Shown piece after piece: positions 35,582 through 46,529 of a stretch of 64,000 nucleotides of DNA; the first letter of the stretch is position 1, and each line of letters opens with the position of its first letter. This DNA is from Arachis hypogaea (taxonomy: Eukaryota > Streptophyta > Magnoliopsida > Fabales > Fabaceae), in the NCBI RefSeq assembly GCF_003086295.3, contig NC_092051.1, positions 20,703,940 to 20,767,939 on the forward strand, given 5' to 3'. A program made the translations under genes and the position numbers. The notes under the pieces are model-generated. The model did not search any database and was not told the origin of the DNA. It was given only the letters and a program-made list of their open reading frames with translations.

Positions 35582-35586
35582 CCCCT

Positions 35587-37128
35587 CAAACACCAAAATA
35601 ATTACAACCTTGCCCTTTTTAAGATCTAAAAGGTGTTCTTCAATGTTCTTCACCACACTCAAAGTGTTCTCCGTGTTCTTCATAAATTCTTCAGATTCTT
35701 TCTCTGTTTTCACCCGTTTTTCAATCTTTTCAGCAACCGATTTTACCATAATTCAAAATAAAATTGCAGCCACTAAAGCCCCTTATTTTCTACTGTATTT
35801 TAACATAAATTCAACCCCAATTTGAGTCCTAGGGTTCGAATTTCCAGCAGCCACAAGAACATGCATTCATAGCTTGAATATCATCAAATTTTCACCAAAA
35901 TTTCAACAAGAATCACTCATATAAACAATCAATTTCAAGCATAACCAAATCATATCATAATCACACAACTCAAACACAATTAATCAAGATTAATTTTACC
36001 AAACCCTACCTTGATTTGCTGCCTCAAATCCGGTTATGCTTTTAGGTGTTCTTTTTGCACTTTTTCCTCCTAAAACACATCAAGAACAACTTTGAATCCG
36101 TAAAACCTCAACTGACCAAACCTTAATCAACATGTTAGGAAGGGATTCCTCACCTTAGACGTGCTGAGAATTGAAGATTCTAGGCTCACAAGTCAAGCTA
36201 AGCAAGAGATCTAAGGAAGAACATCAAGAAAACACATGTTTATGCATGTGTTCTTGAAAACCGAATTCAAAGGGGAAGGGAACAGCCATCTAACCTTATT
36301 TATAGCCTTGATAAGTTACATGATTATGTAGAGGAAGAAGAGAGGATCATTTTGGTGTAATCGGAGTTTTTATTTGAGTTTTAGTTCAGAAGAAATCAAG
36401 CTTTGAAGATTAAGTGTTCATGAAGTTTTCTCTCTTTTATCTCCTTTCAATTTCGGCCAAAGGGAGTAAATGACCAGCCTTGGAGTGTCTTGGGGGTGTA
36501 AGATGAGTTGTGATTGGTTGGCTTGGAGGTGGATTAAAATAATATTAAAATATCTCAGGTGTAGAATTACTAAAACTAGATGTATCGGAACACACGTAAA
36601 AACATCTCTAAAAATTTTTTTCTGAGCTACTAGCATAAATGACACTAGTAACATATTTAACATGAGAATATAACATGTATGATGAGGAATTAGCATTGCT
36701 AAAGTCATCAGAGAGTGCTGGTGCTAAGCTGCACCAGTAAACTGTGAACCCGGTTAAACCGATTTTCTGTTTTTAACTAAAACAGACCAGTTAACCTTAT
36801 AATTATCATTCAAGCATCTTCGAATACTAATATAATGATAATATTATACTATTATCTCTCTTCTCTCATGAATCGAGTCTGGTTCGTCAAACAGAGACTA
36901 TTTACGAAAACTAGAATCAAAACTCCTAACCGATACGGTTCAAAAACTAGGTTCTTTGTGATTGCGTTATCGAGCTTGCCTCAAAAGAGGTTCTAGATTA
37001 AAGATGACATAATGACAATGAGGATTGAGATGCTTGATGATACAGCAGAGGTGTTCCCTTTACTGATCTTCCGGAGAAATCTGTGCCTTCAAAAAAGATC
37101 TCGCGTACTCAAAAAACGGGTTGTTACA
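35587..37128 (-). repeat. Right segment of the outer LTR sequence
   Basis: It continues directly from 24883 across the Athila-like insertion (pre-insertion junction acaaaataacccct|caaacacc). On the minus strand it begins TGTAACAACCCG. No coding frame of note; this is LTR or regulatory DNA. Confidence 0.65.
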
Positions 37129-37606
37129 ATCATTCTGCGCAACCTAGCCCTCATGCAAACCCTCGACCTAACCGACCTCAGCACCAGACACAACCTCCCC
37201 CATGTGGGACTGGGCATCGGCTCCACTACCAGGATCCCCACCACCGATGATGTCTTATAGTTTATTATGTAGAGTATATTGTTATTAACTTGATGTACTA
37301 GACTATGAATGATGTATTGTATAAGTGATGCTTGTATGACTTATTAATGTATAGTCAGTTTATGTGACTTTTTTTTGGCGTTTGGTATTATGAAAAAATC
37401 TGTTAGAACTTTTAATGGTGCGATGCAAAAGATGTATAATCCATTCATAAGAAGATGCTCATGATGAGTAACACGTTAATGATTACATATATATTACATA
37501 AACCACTATCACACTTATCAGCATTTAATATAACTAGAATAACTTGAAACAACTAGGTAACACCGATCCTAGTAAATGACTATCACCCCTAAGCTTTGTT
37601 TGTGGG

Positions 37607-40168
37607 TTAGTTAGGACAACCTTTCCTAGTATGACCGACTTGCTTGAACAAACCACACCTCTTCTCTTGTCGCTCGACCTCATCCATGTCATTTTTGAAC
37701 CTGATAGAGATAGGTCTCCCAGTAGCCTTCCTGCACATGAGTGGGTTAGGACGAAGCAGAGCCCACTCTGGCCATAGGGACTCGTCGGGTATTAGTAAAA
37801 ACTCTATCTCGTACACCTTGAACACAGTTTCTTGCCCATAAAATGGATGAACATACGGAGTCCACTCAATGCTTGCGACGGCACACCTGGCAAGAGCATA
37901 TCGGCATGGGTAGTAGAGAGACTGAAAGAGCCCACAGTCACACGTACCCGCTGCTAGTCAAACTCGGAAGGAACCTTGTGACCAACTCTCAAACGACTCT
38001 AACTCCTCTACAACAAACACGGAAGCTCGTCGATCATAATGAGTAACACGCATTTTTGGGATGCCTTCTCTATTCTTCTCAATGGCTGCCATCAGCCTCT
38101 GGGTGAAGTGATTCCCAACAGCCAGTTGTGACAGTGCCTCCCTGCCCTTCGTCACAAACAACTTCTGTGACCTCTCGTACGTGATGCACACGATAGCAGA
38201 AATCGGCAAGCACCGTGTACCCTTGAGACCTGCATTCATACACTCCGATAGATTTGTTGTCATATGACCAAGTCGGCAGCCGCTGTAGTAGTGTTGTAGC
38301 CATATCTCTTTGTTGAAACGACCAGCCCAGTCTGCCATCTCTCGCGACAAACCTCTCAAGGCATCTATGTACCACATGTACCCAGCCTTGCTTGGACTAT
38401 AAGCGGCGTTTATAAGGTAGCGCTTGCCCTCATTCGACTTGAAACGAGACATGAAGTTTGCGGCTATGTGTCTAATACAATAAGTGTGGAATGCCCTAGG
38501 AGGTTGCCAACCACTATCATCGGCCCTTAGTGTATCCTTGATCGCCTGTGACCTATCAAATATCATTAACATGCCTTCTTGTGGGGTGACATGTCATCTA
38601 AGATTAGTCAGGAAGAATGATCATGACTCAGTACTCTCGGACTCCACAATTGCAAAAGCAATAGGAAGGATATTGCTGTTGCCGTCTTGTGCCACTGCAA
38701 TAAGCAACACTCTACTGTATCTGTTATACAAATGTGTTCCATCAACAAAAACAAATGGCTTGCAATACTTGAAAGCCTCAACACAGGATGGGAAAACCTA
38801 AAACACTTTGTCAAACATGCTACTGTCACAGACCAGAAGGTGTCCATCGTAGTAAGGTACGGCCTTTATCTCACAAATAGTTTCGGGACAACAACTCTGC
38901 AGTGCCTGCAGCAGCTTTGGCACCTTGTTGTATGACTCCTCCCAGTCTTCGTATATCTGCTCAATTTCCTTTTGCTTCGCCATCCAGATCTTTCTGTAGG
39001 AGGGTTTGAAGTGATAGCTCTGCTAAACTGCACCTTGCAGGACAGTGATGCTGACGGATGGGCTGGACTGTATCAACGGTAGGATGACCTTGCAGATGAG
39101 GCTGCTGTCCAATTGTTGATAGTCTTGAGACATGGTGGGTGCTAAACAAGTATGCGCTCCACCTACCCTCCGGACCTCCCTAACGAAATAAAACATCCAT
39201 GGTTGGAAACTACTCAATATATAGCAATCATAAATGAGTAAATACGCCTTTATTAAACTTGAACTCACCAGTATCCGAGGTTCTATCGGAGGGCAACACG
39301 GAGACTCCATGGACATCCATTTGCAGCTTGATGGCAATGCACATGGTAATTTAATCGGTCCGATTCAACCCTTGGTACTCAAAACTTCTGCGAATACTGT
39401 AGTTCTTCACACCCTGCATTACTGCATCTCAGCATTTGAATCTGTGGCTGACTCAAAACTCTACCCCACCGTCTAGGTTGTAATCCTCTTCTCCGGTGTT
39501 GGAAAATGGAGATTTCTCATGCATGGCGTCCAAATCCAATGTATGATAGTTACTTGGTACATCTGATAGCGCAGGAATCACTTGGGGAGGGGGGGAGGCA
39601 AAACATAGTGCACCGCTGTCTCATCCGGCGTCTTCGATACAAACTCCTCCTCCTCATCATCTTCAAAAGAATTACTATCGTTGCTATCCGCAACGTACTC
39701 TTCGTCATAGTCTTCCTCACCCACCTCCATGTCTTCTACTGGACTGACAACATGAATCGGTGGTGGTACGAGAGGTGGGTCATCCTGTACAAATGTCGAG
39801 TGTACAGAACCATCCCCACCAACATCACCAACCTCAGTGGAAAACTCCATCACTTGTTCCGCCATAATTCTCCCATAGATGTCAAACATGAGTCGCACAT
39901 GCTCATCGCCCTGGAATCGAAATAGTCGAAACCAGAAAACTCCATTACCTAACGGTGCTAGTAACTTATACCCCACCCTTCCAATCTCTCTTCTCTGTGT
40001 TCCCCCAAGATTGCTCAATATCAAACTCTTCAACTCGAACAACGAACTTACGCATTGAGTGTGCAATAGTAACAGATTCTCACACTCAAATATCACTCCA
40101 TTGTCGCTGTTTCTTATACGACAATTGGGGTACACACAGATAACCACATATCCGTTATTACTGGACAT
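37607..40168 (-). pseudogene. MURA-type MULE transposase, broken
   Basis: Minus-strand start at 40168 (MSSNNGYVVICVYPNCRIRN), with an N-terminal region rich in Asp/Glu (about residues 150-185). After frameshifts near 39570 and 39010 the frame resumes at 38983, reading through VPYYDGHLLVCDSSMFDKVF. After a TGG-to-TAG stop at 38798 it enters the MULE transposase core (YCKPFVFVDGTHLYNRYS, IAFAIVESESTESW) and continues from 38572 (DRSQAIKDTLRADDSGWQPP, CIRHIAANFMSRF, NLSECMNAGLKGTRCLPISA). A SWIM-like zinc finger follows (CDCGLFQSLYYPCRY), in which the final His is Tyr. The C-terminal knuckle ends GHTRKGCPN with one Cys replaced by Phe. The MULE core supplies the DDE catalysis for cut-and-paste of the TIRs. 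The changes make this copy inactive. Confidence 0.88.
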
Positions 40169-40246
40169 TTTTGCCTACTCTTTATAAGAAAAATAGGGAA
40201 AAAGAAGATATGAAATGTACGTGAAGAATGTCAAGGGTTACACATC

Positions 40247-40256
40247 TTTTTATAGC
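40247..40256 (-). promoter_or_regulatory. TATA box for the MULE transposase
   Basis: Minus-strand CTATAAAAAG lies between the right TIR palindromes and the transposase ATG at 40168, about 80 bases upstream of it. This mirrors the arrangement at the left end. Confidence 0.6.
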
Positions 40257-40313
40257 AGTTGAAAATTTATCTTACTATATCTTGTTTACACTGCAAATGC
40301 ATTAAGTTACCAC

Positions 40314-40467
40314 ATATCTCGTTTACAATGTAAACGAGATAAGCTTGCACGTATCTCGTTTACACTGTAAATGAGATAAGGTTAGGGGGAGGATTTTGAT
40401 AAAAATTTTATAATTATTTATTTCAGTGATTAAAATATTTATTTAATTTATTTAAATAAAAAAATCC
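40314..40467 (-). repeat. MULE right terminal inverted repeat with palindromes
   Basis: The reverse complement starts GGATTTTTTTATTTAAATAA and pairs with the left TIR. Palindromes with arms TATCTCGTTTACA and TGTAAACGAGATA lie at 40314-40342 and 40352-40380, and a more degraded third lies near 40277-40302. Confidence 0.85.
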
Positions 40468-40769
40468 TTGTTAGTGTGCCAAGTTTCAAAATGACATATA
40501 TTTTGAAAAGAAGTATAGTATATAATTAGCTATTAAAATTAAAAAATATTTAACTATTTTAACTATTTAACAAGATTGCATAATTTCAAATCTCTTTTAC
40601 TTACTTTCTGAGCATTAAGTAAGCAAGAACCAGAGTAACACTTCTGCTTCTCCCCTCAAAACAATAAATTAAAACTCTCTGACCAATCTGCTCAACATAA
40701 TCTATAAAATCACAAGTTTCTTCAAATGTGCTGCTGATACAATCTTCATTGTCACTCACCTGTTTTCAA

Positions 40770-41564
40770 TGAACAAGAACAGGACCAATATAAGAGTTAA
40801 ATCACTGACATAAGTTAATATATGAAATAATTAAGTGAGGAGATTTTGACATCAGCATTAACATGGTGCAAACAAATACAGCTGCGTGAGAAGAATAAAT
40901 AAATTCTAAAGAGACAAGAAAAGAGGAGGTTAAACATTCTTTTGGTAAGTTTTTAGCAAAAATTTAAATACTTAACCAATTTATTTTACATCTTGGATTT
41001 AATATTTGAAGAACCTGAAACAATTAAATCATCACTATCTTAACAGATTATAAATTGAAATGCCATTTCAATAAAATTTGTAGCTAATTTGATAAAGTAC
41101 TGCTCCCGTGTTTAGTGGGCAATATGTGAAGACCTTTGGTAGTATCTATATTCTCACTATGGGACAATATTGTGTGATCAGCAATATTTTTTGGTTTCAA
41201 TTTTTCATTAAGATGGAGCTCATTAAAGTTATCGTTTATTCTATAATGAGCAATGTTGTGCCTTGCCATAGATGTAGTGTAGGCATATTTTCAAATGGAT
41301 ACACAGACATGCAATCTATATCCTGCAGTATGAAAATAGTAGTGTCACTATTGTGCTAGTACCTCCTTTACAACGGCAACATCTTCTGTCTTCCCGAGCT
41401 CAATACTACCATTGCCCATGACCTCCTTTTATTTTTTTCAGTGAATCTTGTAAAAATCAACCTAAATATCTCCTAACTTGCTCCAATGGTACACATGGGT
41501 TATAAGCCCATAATTCAACAATTTCTTGGATAAATCATAAAGGAGAAAGGAACACATCCAATTG
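40770..41564. other. Probable PHS1 intron or upstream flank, no exon recognised
   Basis: The minus strand has short open stretches (for example at 41350-41430, beginning MGNGSIELGKTEDVAVV), but I could not match them to PHS1 or any other family. The segment ends at the aattg target duplication of the chromovirus (41560-41564). Confidence 0.35.
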
Positions 41565-41998
41565 TGTTATGATTGGAATTCACAACACAAAATTCAGATT
41601 TAGTGTAGCAAAGCTTAGAAAAATAAAAGAAGGTATGAGATAGAGAACTGATTATTATGAATGCAAATTACAGCAGTAGCACTCCCTTCCTTCGAGTCCA
41701 GGGAACAGACTCCACCTCTAACAAACTGATTCTCTCCTTCCTCTATTCCCCCCTTCTCCTATATCCTATTGTGTCGTAACTAACTCTTTTTCTCCATTCC
41801 TAATGTACCCCTAGTGTACCCCTAGTGTACTCTCACCCTCATTTTCCCATATGGTAGTCCTTAGCCCAAACAGGGGCCTTCCTCTCCCTTCCACTTTTAA
41901 TTGGGCCTTTTTCTATTACTCCTTCATTTGAGACTTCAGAACCTTCACTTGGACTGGGTTGTTGAATTGGGTCTGGATCCGGGTCAGTGCTTGCAACA
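41565..41998 (-). repeat. 3' LTR of the chromovirus
   Basis: Its first 160 bases, read on the minus strand, are still coding: the Gag-Pol stop is at 41839-41841, well inside the LTR. Confidence 0.88.
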
Positions 41999-44900
41999 AT
42001 TATCCCGTCCCCGACAATGACCTTGTCCTCAAGGTCAAGATCTGAGAATAACCTCTGTAACTCTTCTCTATCTACCCAAGTTGTCTCTTCTCTGGGTGTT
42101 CCCTCCCAATCCACCAACACTTGTTCAATTGATTTGCCTTCTCTCATCACCGTGCGTTTCGCAATAATTGCTGAAGGCAGCGGTTGGAAGGTAGCAGGCG
42201 CTGTCGCCAGAACAGGGGATGTGGTTGGTGGCTCACCGTGAAACTCCTTCAGCATTGAAACATGGAACACCGGGTGGATGGTGCTACCGGCGGGCAGCTC
42301 CAACCGGTATGCGAGCTTACCTACTCGTCGCTGGACCCGATATGGGCCAAAAAATCGCCGCCCCAGCTTCGGATGTTCACCATGGAACAAGGATATTTGC
42401 CGGTATGGTTTTAATTTGAGCAAAATCCAGTCTCCTTCCTTAAACTCCCTATCACAACGGTGCTTGTTTGCTTGATTTTTCATGCGGATTCGTGCCTGAT
42501 GCAGGTAAAAACCCAGTTCATCATTGAGAATCTCCCTTGTGCGCAAAAACTGATCTACTTCTAGAACTGGGGAAGATCCAGGAATGTAGCCAGGGGGTAA
42601 ATTCATGGGAAATCCATGTAGAGCCTCGTGAGGGGTCATCTGAATGGCCGTGTGGAAGGAGCTATTGTAGCAAAACTCCGCCCAAGGTAAAAATGAGGCC
42701 CAGAGTTGGGGTCGTGAATGTGTGAAGGCACGAAGATATTGTTCCAATGAGCGGTTAGTAACTTCGGTTTGCCCATCGCTTTGAGGATGATAGGCAGTAC
42801 TATAGTGCAGCTGTGTACCACTAAATTCGAATAAGCTACGCCAGAACCTGCTGAGAAATAAGGTATCACGATCTGAAACTATGATTGAAGGAAACCCATG
42901 AAGTTTAACCACCGAAGCAATAAAAATCTTAGCCACCGAAGAAGCTGTAAACCCAGTACGCAGGGCCTCAAAGTGTGCCGTCTTACTAAAACGATCCACC
43001 ACCACCACCATGACTGCGGAATATCCTGAAGATTTTGGAAGTTGCACAATAAAATCCATGGAGTGTCCCCTCGGAACAGGTAACGGGTGGAGTAGCCCCT
43101 GTGGTTTAGAAGCACTATATTTTGTGGATTGACAAATTGTACATTCTTGAATAAACTTGTGAATATCCTTTCGCAGGCCAGGCCAAAAGAAAGCACTGCC
43201 CAATGCTTTAAACGTCTTGAGCTCTCCGGTGTGACCCGCCATGGGTGTATTGTGGAACTCTTTAAGTAATTGAGACCGTAGACCATCAAAATCAGGAACC
43301 CAAACTCTACCTTTGTACACCAACAATCCTTCCTGAAAATGAAAATCAGGAGGCAGAGTTCCCTCCTTGAATTGACTAATAAGGAGTTGGGTCTCTTGAT
43401 CCTCTGCGGTGGCATGCAAGAGGGAGGGTAACAACGATGATTGCACCGTTGAGAATGCTTGAAAGCTTGTAACCTCAACATCCTCATCCTGTTGCGATAC
43501 CGCATCAGCAGCATGATTAGTCTTGCCAGAGCAAAATACTACCTCAAAGTCATATCCCAACAACTTGGTGAGATAAAACTGTTGATTCGGGGTTAACACC
43601 ACCTGATTCATGAGCTTCCGCAAGCCTTGGTGGTCTGTCTTGATGTAGAATCGGCGCCCCAACAAGTAATGGCGCCATTTAGCGACAGCTTGGGTAATGG
43701 CATAGAGTTCCCGCACATAAGCCGAAGCCACCCGCAATCTACTATTGAGCTTCTTGCTGAAATATGCGATAGGGTGTCCTTGTTGAGACAACACCGCTCC
43801 AATTCCTTGTGATGAGGCATCAGTTTCTACAGTGAAGGGAAGACTAAAATTGGGCAAGGCAAGGACCGGTGTTTGTGTTAAAACCAACTTTAAACGCTCA
43901 AAGGCACCATCAGCAGCTTGATCCCAATGAAAGTTGTTGCGTTTTAGTAGTTCAGTAAGAGGGGCAGCAAGATGCGCATAACTAGCCACAAATCTGCGGT
44001 AATACCCGATTAGACCAAGGAACCCCCGAAGCTGTTTTAAGGTCGTCGGCCTTGGCCATTCCACTATTGCCTTAATCTTGGAGGTATCTACCTGGACACC
44101 CTCTTTGGTAACCACATGCCCAAGATACTCAACTTGTTCTTGACAAAAAGCACATTTGGAGAATTTGGCCACAAAGTGATGCTGTTGCAACACACTAAGA
44201 GCAATTCTGAGGTGAACAAGGTGTTCCTCCCTGGATCTGCTATAAACCAGGATATCATCAAAGAAAACCGCAATGAACTTTCGAAGGTGGGGTTTGAACA
44301 CTTTGTTCATCGTGGCTTGAAATGTGGAAGGGGCATTGGTAAGGCCGAAAGGCATCACAACGAATTCATAGTGTCCAAGGTGTGTCCGAAATGCTGTTTT
44401 GTGAATGTCCTCATCCCGTACTCGAATCTGATGATAACCGGAGCGTAAATCAATTTTGGAAAAATAGGCAGCACCGTATAGCTCATCTAAAATTTCATCA
44501 ATAGTAGGAATGGGAAACTTATCTTTGATTGTAATGGCATTGAGGGCGCGATAGTCCACACAAAACCGCCAACTACCATCCTTCTTCCGTACTAGCAACA
44601 CCGGGCTGGAAAAAACACTGTGACTTTCCCTAATCACCCCTGCCTGCATCATCTCCTCTACCAGCTTCTCAATCTCCTCCTTTTGAAAATGTGGGTACCG
44701 ATAGGGCCGGACATTCACTGGATTGGTTTCGGGCAGCAAGTGAATTTGATGCTCAATTTCCCTTTGTGGAGGTAATTGCTCTGGCTCCTTGAATACTTCT
44801 TGATACTCATCTAGTAACAGTTGCACCTCTTCATCTTGTGGACTCAGTTCTGTTGTAGGCATCGATTCAACCACACGCAAATACAAAAATGAGGCAATTA

Positions 44901-46502
44901 CATCTGCCGACACCATCTTGTTGAGGACTCGGTTCCCTACTGCCCCCGGCTGGAACAACCTCTCCCCCTGCAACTTGATAGTAATTTCACCCACTTTGAA
45001 TTCCATGGTCAAGTGCATGTAGTTCATCGTAACATCACCAAGTTGCATAAGCCATTGCGCCCCTAGAACAACATCTGCACCCTTAATGTCCAGTATGAAA
45101 GTCTCCAACCGAAAACCATACCCTTGCATATGCAATGGCACCGCACTGCACTTGGATACACAACCGATACACTCCCCATTACCCACATACACATTCAGCT
45201 GGTGCACTGGGGTCAGAGGTAAGCACAGTTTCTGGGCAGTAGCTGCTTTCATGAAATTGTGAGTGCTGCTGCCATCAACTAGCACCATAACTGGATGACC
45301 ATCACAAGTCCTGGCAATCCGAATAGTCTCTGGATGATACGCACCCACCATGGCGTTGAAGCTGATCTCCATTACTCCTTCCTCCGGACTGGATTGTGGC
45401 GAATTAATGTCCAAATCGAAGCTCTTGTCCTCATCTGGTCTTTCTCGAGTTAACTCCTCTAACTCCTCTCCCCCTACTAACAACAAGTACGTTGATTTGC
45501 ATTTATGGCCCCTGGAGTATTTTTCATCACAGTAATAACACAACCCCTTATCCCTCCTTTGTTTAATTTCAGCAGTAGAAAGGTGTTTGTGGGTTTGGTT
45601 AATTGATGGAAGCATGTTTGAAGACTTCTCTGATGCAGTGCTCATCCCTGTGGCTGATGGGATGTAGCTGGGAGATCGTGGAGGTGGAGTACGATTTGCA
45701 CCCAGTTGGGCGGGTTGGGAGCTTCCCATGGTTCTACTCCCATGTGGCCTCAAATTCAGGTTGGTGGCTTGAAACTTTTGTTCATGAAGTTTGGCCAGCG
45801 CCACAGCTTCGACATACGTGCGAGGTTTAGCCAGCATGAGTTCACACTTCAATGCCTCAGGTAACCCAGCAACAAATAATGAGGTAAGCCATTCTTCACT
45901 CAACCCCGTTACTTGATTCGAGAGCTCTTCAAACTGGTGCTGGTAAACTACCACGGTTGTGACTTGTTTGAGCTCCTTCAAGGCTGCTTTGGGGTCATGA
46001 AAGATGCTGCGGCCAAACCGAACACAGAGCGCGTCCAAGAAACTCTCCCAAGTGTGATTAATGGAATTGTTCACGCATCAACGATACCATGTATAAGCGG
46101 GACCGGTCATGTGGAATGAGAGCATTCGTACCCTCCACGCCTCTGGCACGGCATATACTTCGAAATATTCTCGAGCCCGAAACGTCCAGTCTTCCACCCC
46201 CTCTCCGTCAAACATGGGTAGCTCTGTTTTCACCCCTTTTGGCCAGCGAGGTTGCTGCCAATCTCCCACAACAGCGGAAAAGTCGCTGGGTGTTCCATAC
46301 TCCGGAATGGGTAGTTTCAGCTTCAGCGAATCACGCAACATCTTCTCGATGTTCTTGACAGAGGTCTCAACGGAACCGAGCCGCTCTTGGGTACCCCTAT
46401 TTGAGCGATCGTCTCAATCTGGCCGCGTTGCAATGCAGCGATCTCGGAGCGATTTTGCTTGCAAACATCCTCGAGCCGTGAAATAGGAGTTCCTGATTCC
46501 AT
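41839..46502 (-). pseudogene. Chromovirus Gag-Pol, one stop and one frameshift from intact
   Basis: The start ATG is at 46502-46500 (MESGTPISRLEDVCKQN). A frameshift near 46395 and an in-frame TGA at 46075-46077 (probably TGG before) break Gag. From 46074 a 1411-codon frame is open. In its numbering: zinc knuckle CYYCDEKYSRGHKC at 179-192; protease VLVDGSS with D267; reverse transcriptase at about 430-620 with FFDD (604-607); RNase H from TDAS (751-754). The integrase has a zinc-binding region with H941, H948, C978 and C981, then D1007, D1068 and E1104, a D,D(35)E triad. A GPY/F module lies at 1243-1245 and a chromodomain-like segment at about 1317-1350 (VLVDWEGTPREETTWVDREE). The chromodomain is thought to direct integration to heterochromatin. 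The last 53 or so codons are encoded by the 3' LTR. Confidence 0.93.
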
Positions 46503-46529
46503 TGAATCCTCTCAACGAAAGCACCAAAT

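Larger units (their letters stand above)
16818..37128 (-). mobile_element. LTR sequence (solo LTR or remnant), TSD atcat, host for two further insertions
   Basis: Perfect atcat duplications (16813-16817 and 37129-37133) flank it, and the PMD frame resumes on the far side. Its own DNA is 16818-17196, 22914-24883 and 35587-37128, about 3.9 kb in total. On the minus strand it starts TGTAACAACCCG and ends GGGTCGTTACA, normal LTR termini. I found no gag or pol in the host segments and no second LTR, so a long solo LTR is the simplest reading. The segment 22914-24883 includes the ten-unit hairpin array. A full but degenerate element cannot be excluded. Confidence 0.72.
13977..37250 (+). pseudogene. 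PMD (MAIN/PPP7-long-form-like) gene of the MULE, broken
   Basis: The ATG at 13977 opens MTRTDARDRDSNRLNATWYY. Exon-like blocks follow at 14490-14880 (PDAIVPYLKEARFGDTTPLR, then TFHLLWGEATITLQDMAYHL), 14880-15237 (LETLRQYVRCYILLLIG, then LMTDKSNNLVHLRWLPLL), 15330-15418 (QSRNQHEARVLRWRLAIDQL) and 15583-16806, a proline-rich tail. The final codons are at 37134-37250, after the 20-kb insertion. The first blocks are the plant mobile domain (PMD) of MAIN/MAIL1, a nuclear protein family involved in silencing and genome stability. Similar proteins are often labelled serine/threonine-protein phosphatase 7 long form homologue, but no phosphatase domain is visible here. Frameshifts near 14800, 15610 and 15700 and stops (for example CAG-TAG near 16803) show decay. 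Intron borders are approximate. Confidence 0.82.
13696..40476. mobile_element. Mutator-like element (MULE) with PMD gene and MURA transposase, 9-bp TSD
   Basis: The element at 13705-40467 is flanked by perfect 9-bp duplications ttgttagtg (13696-13704 and 40468-40476), the TSD length typical of Mutator. Its ends are long terminal inverted repeats of about 150 bp that match closely (for example TTAAATAAATATTT and ACTGAAATAAATAATTATAAA in both). Inside it, a PMD-domain gene reads right from the left TIR and a MURA-type transposase reads left from the right TIR. They converge on a gap at 37251-37606. Subtracting the nested insertion 16818-37128 plus its TSD gives a MULE of about 6.4 kb. Both genes now carry frameshifts, so this copy is not autonomous. 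Confidence 0.93.
13081..40759 (-). pseudogene. PHS1: PHS1-like dual-specificity phosphatase pseudogene, split by a MULE
   Basis: Two exons are recognisable on the minus strand. Exon A (40759-40605) reads SDNEDCISSTFEETCDFIDY and reaches the phosphatase loop as YCFEGRSR followed by LVLAYLMLRK; the donor GTAAG follows. Exon B starts at 13668 after TATAG. It reads FTLLEAWNTLK, AQPNDDFAKILQELDKNLHG, KVSMEW, then KPTMKVCPICGKNAGL, and after a foldback insertion (13147-13444) continues HRKLSSESVDSAKI to a stop at 13081. Splice phase between A and B fits (AA|GAAG). PHS1 (PROPYZAMIDE-HYPERSENSITIVE1) acts on microtubules and abscisic-acid responses. Here the catalytic HC(x)5R motif has His changed to Tyr, several Arg/Gln codons became stops and one base is lost near 13465, so it is dead. 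Upstream exons were not found in the window. The intron holds the whole 26.8-kb MULE. Confidence 0.88.

Noticed and set aside
16818..37128. A single 20-kb retrotransposon
   Set aside because: Two inner blocks have their own LTRs and perfect TSDs, and the host segments add up to only about 3.9 kb without gag or pol.
41350..41430. Another PHS1 exon
   Set aside because: The short frame beginning MGNGSIELGKTEDVAVV does not match PHS1 as I know it and lacks clear splice borders.
42879..43514. Long open frames opposite or offset to the chromovirus polyprotein
   Set aside because: They overlap the 1411-codon frame, have no family features and are shadows.
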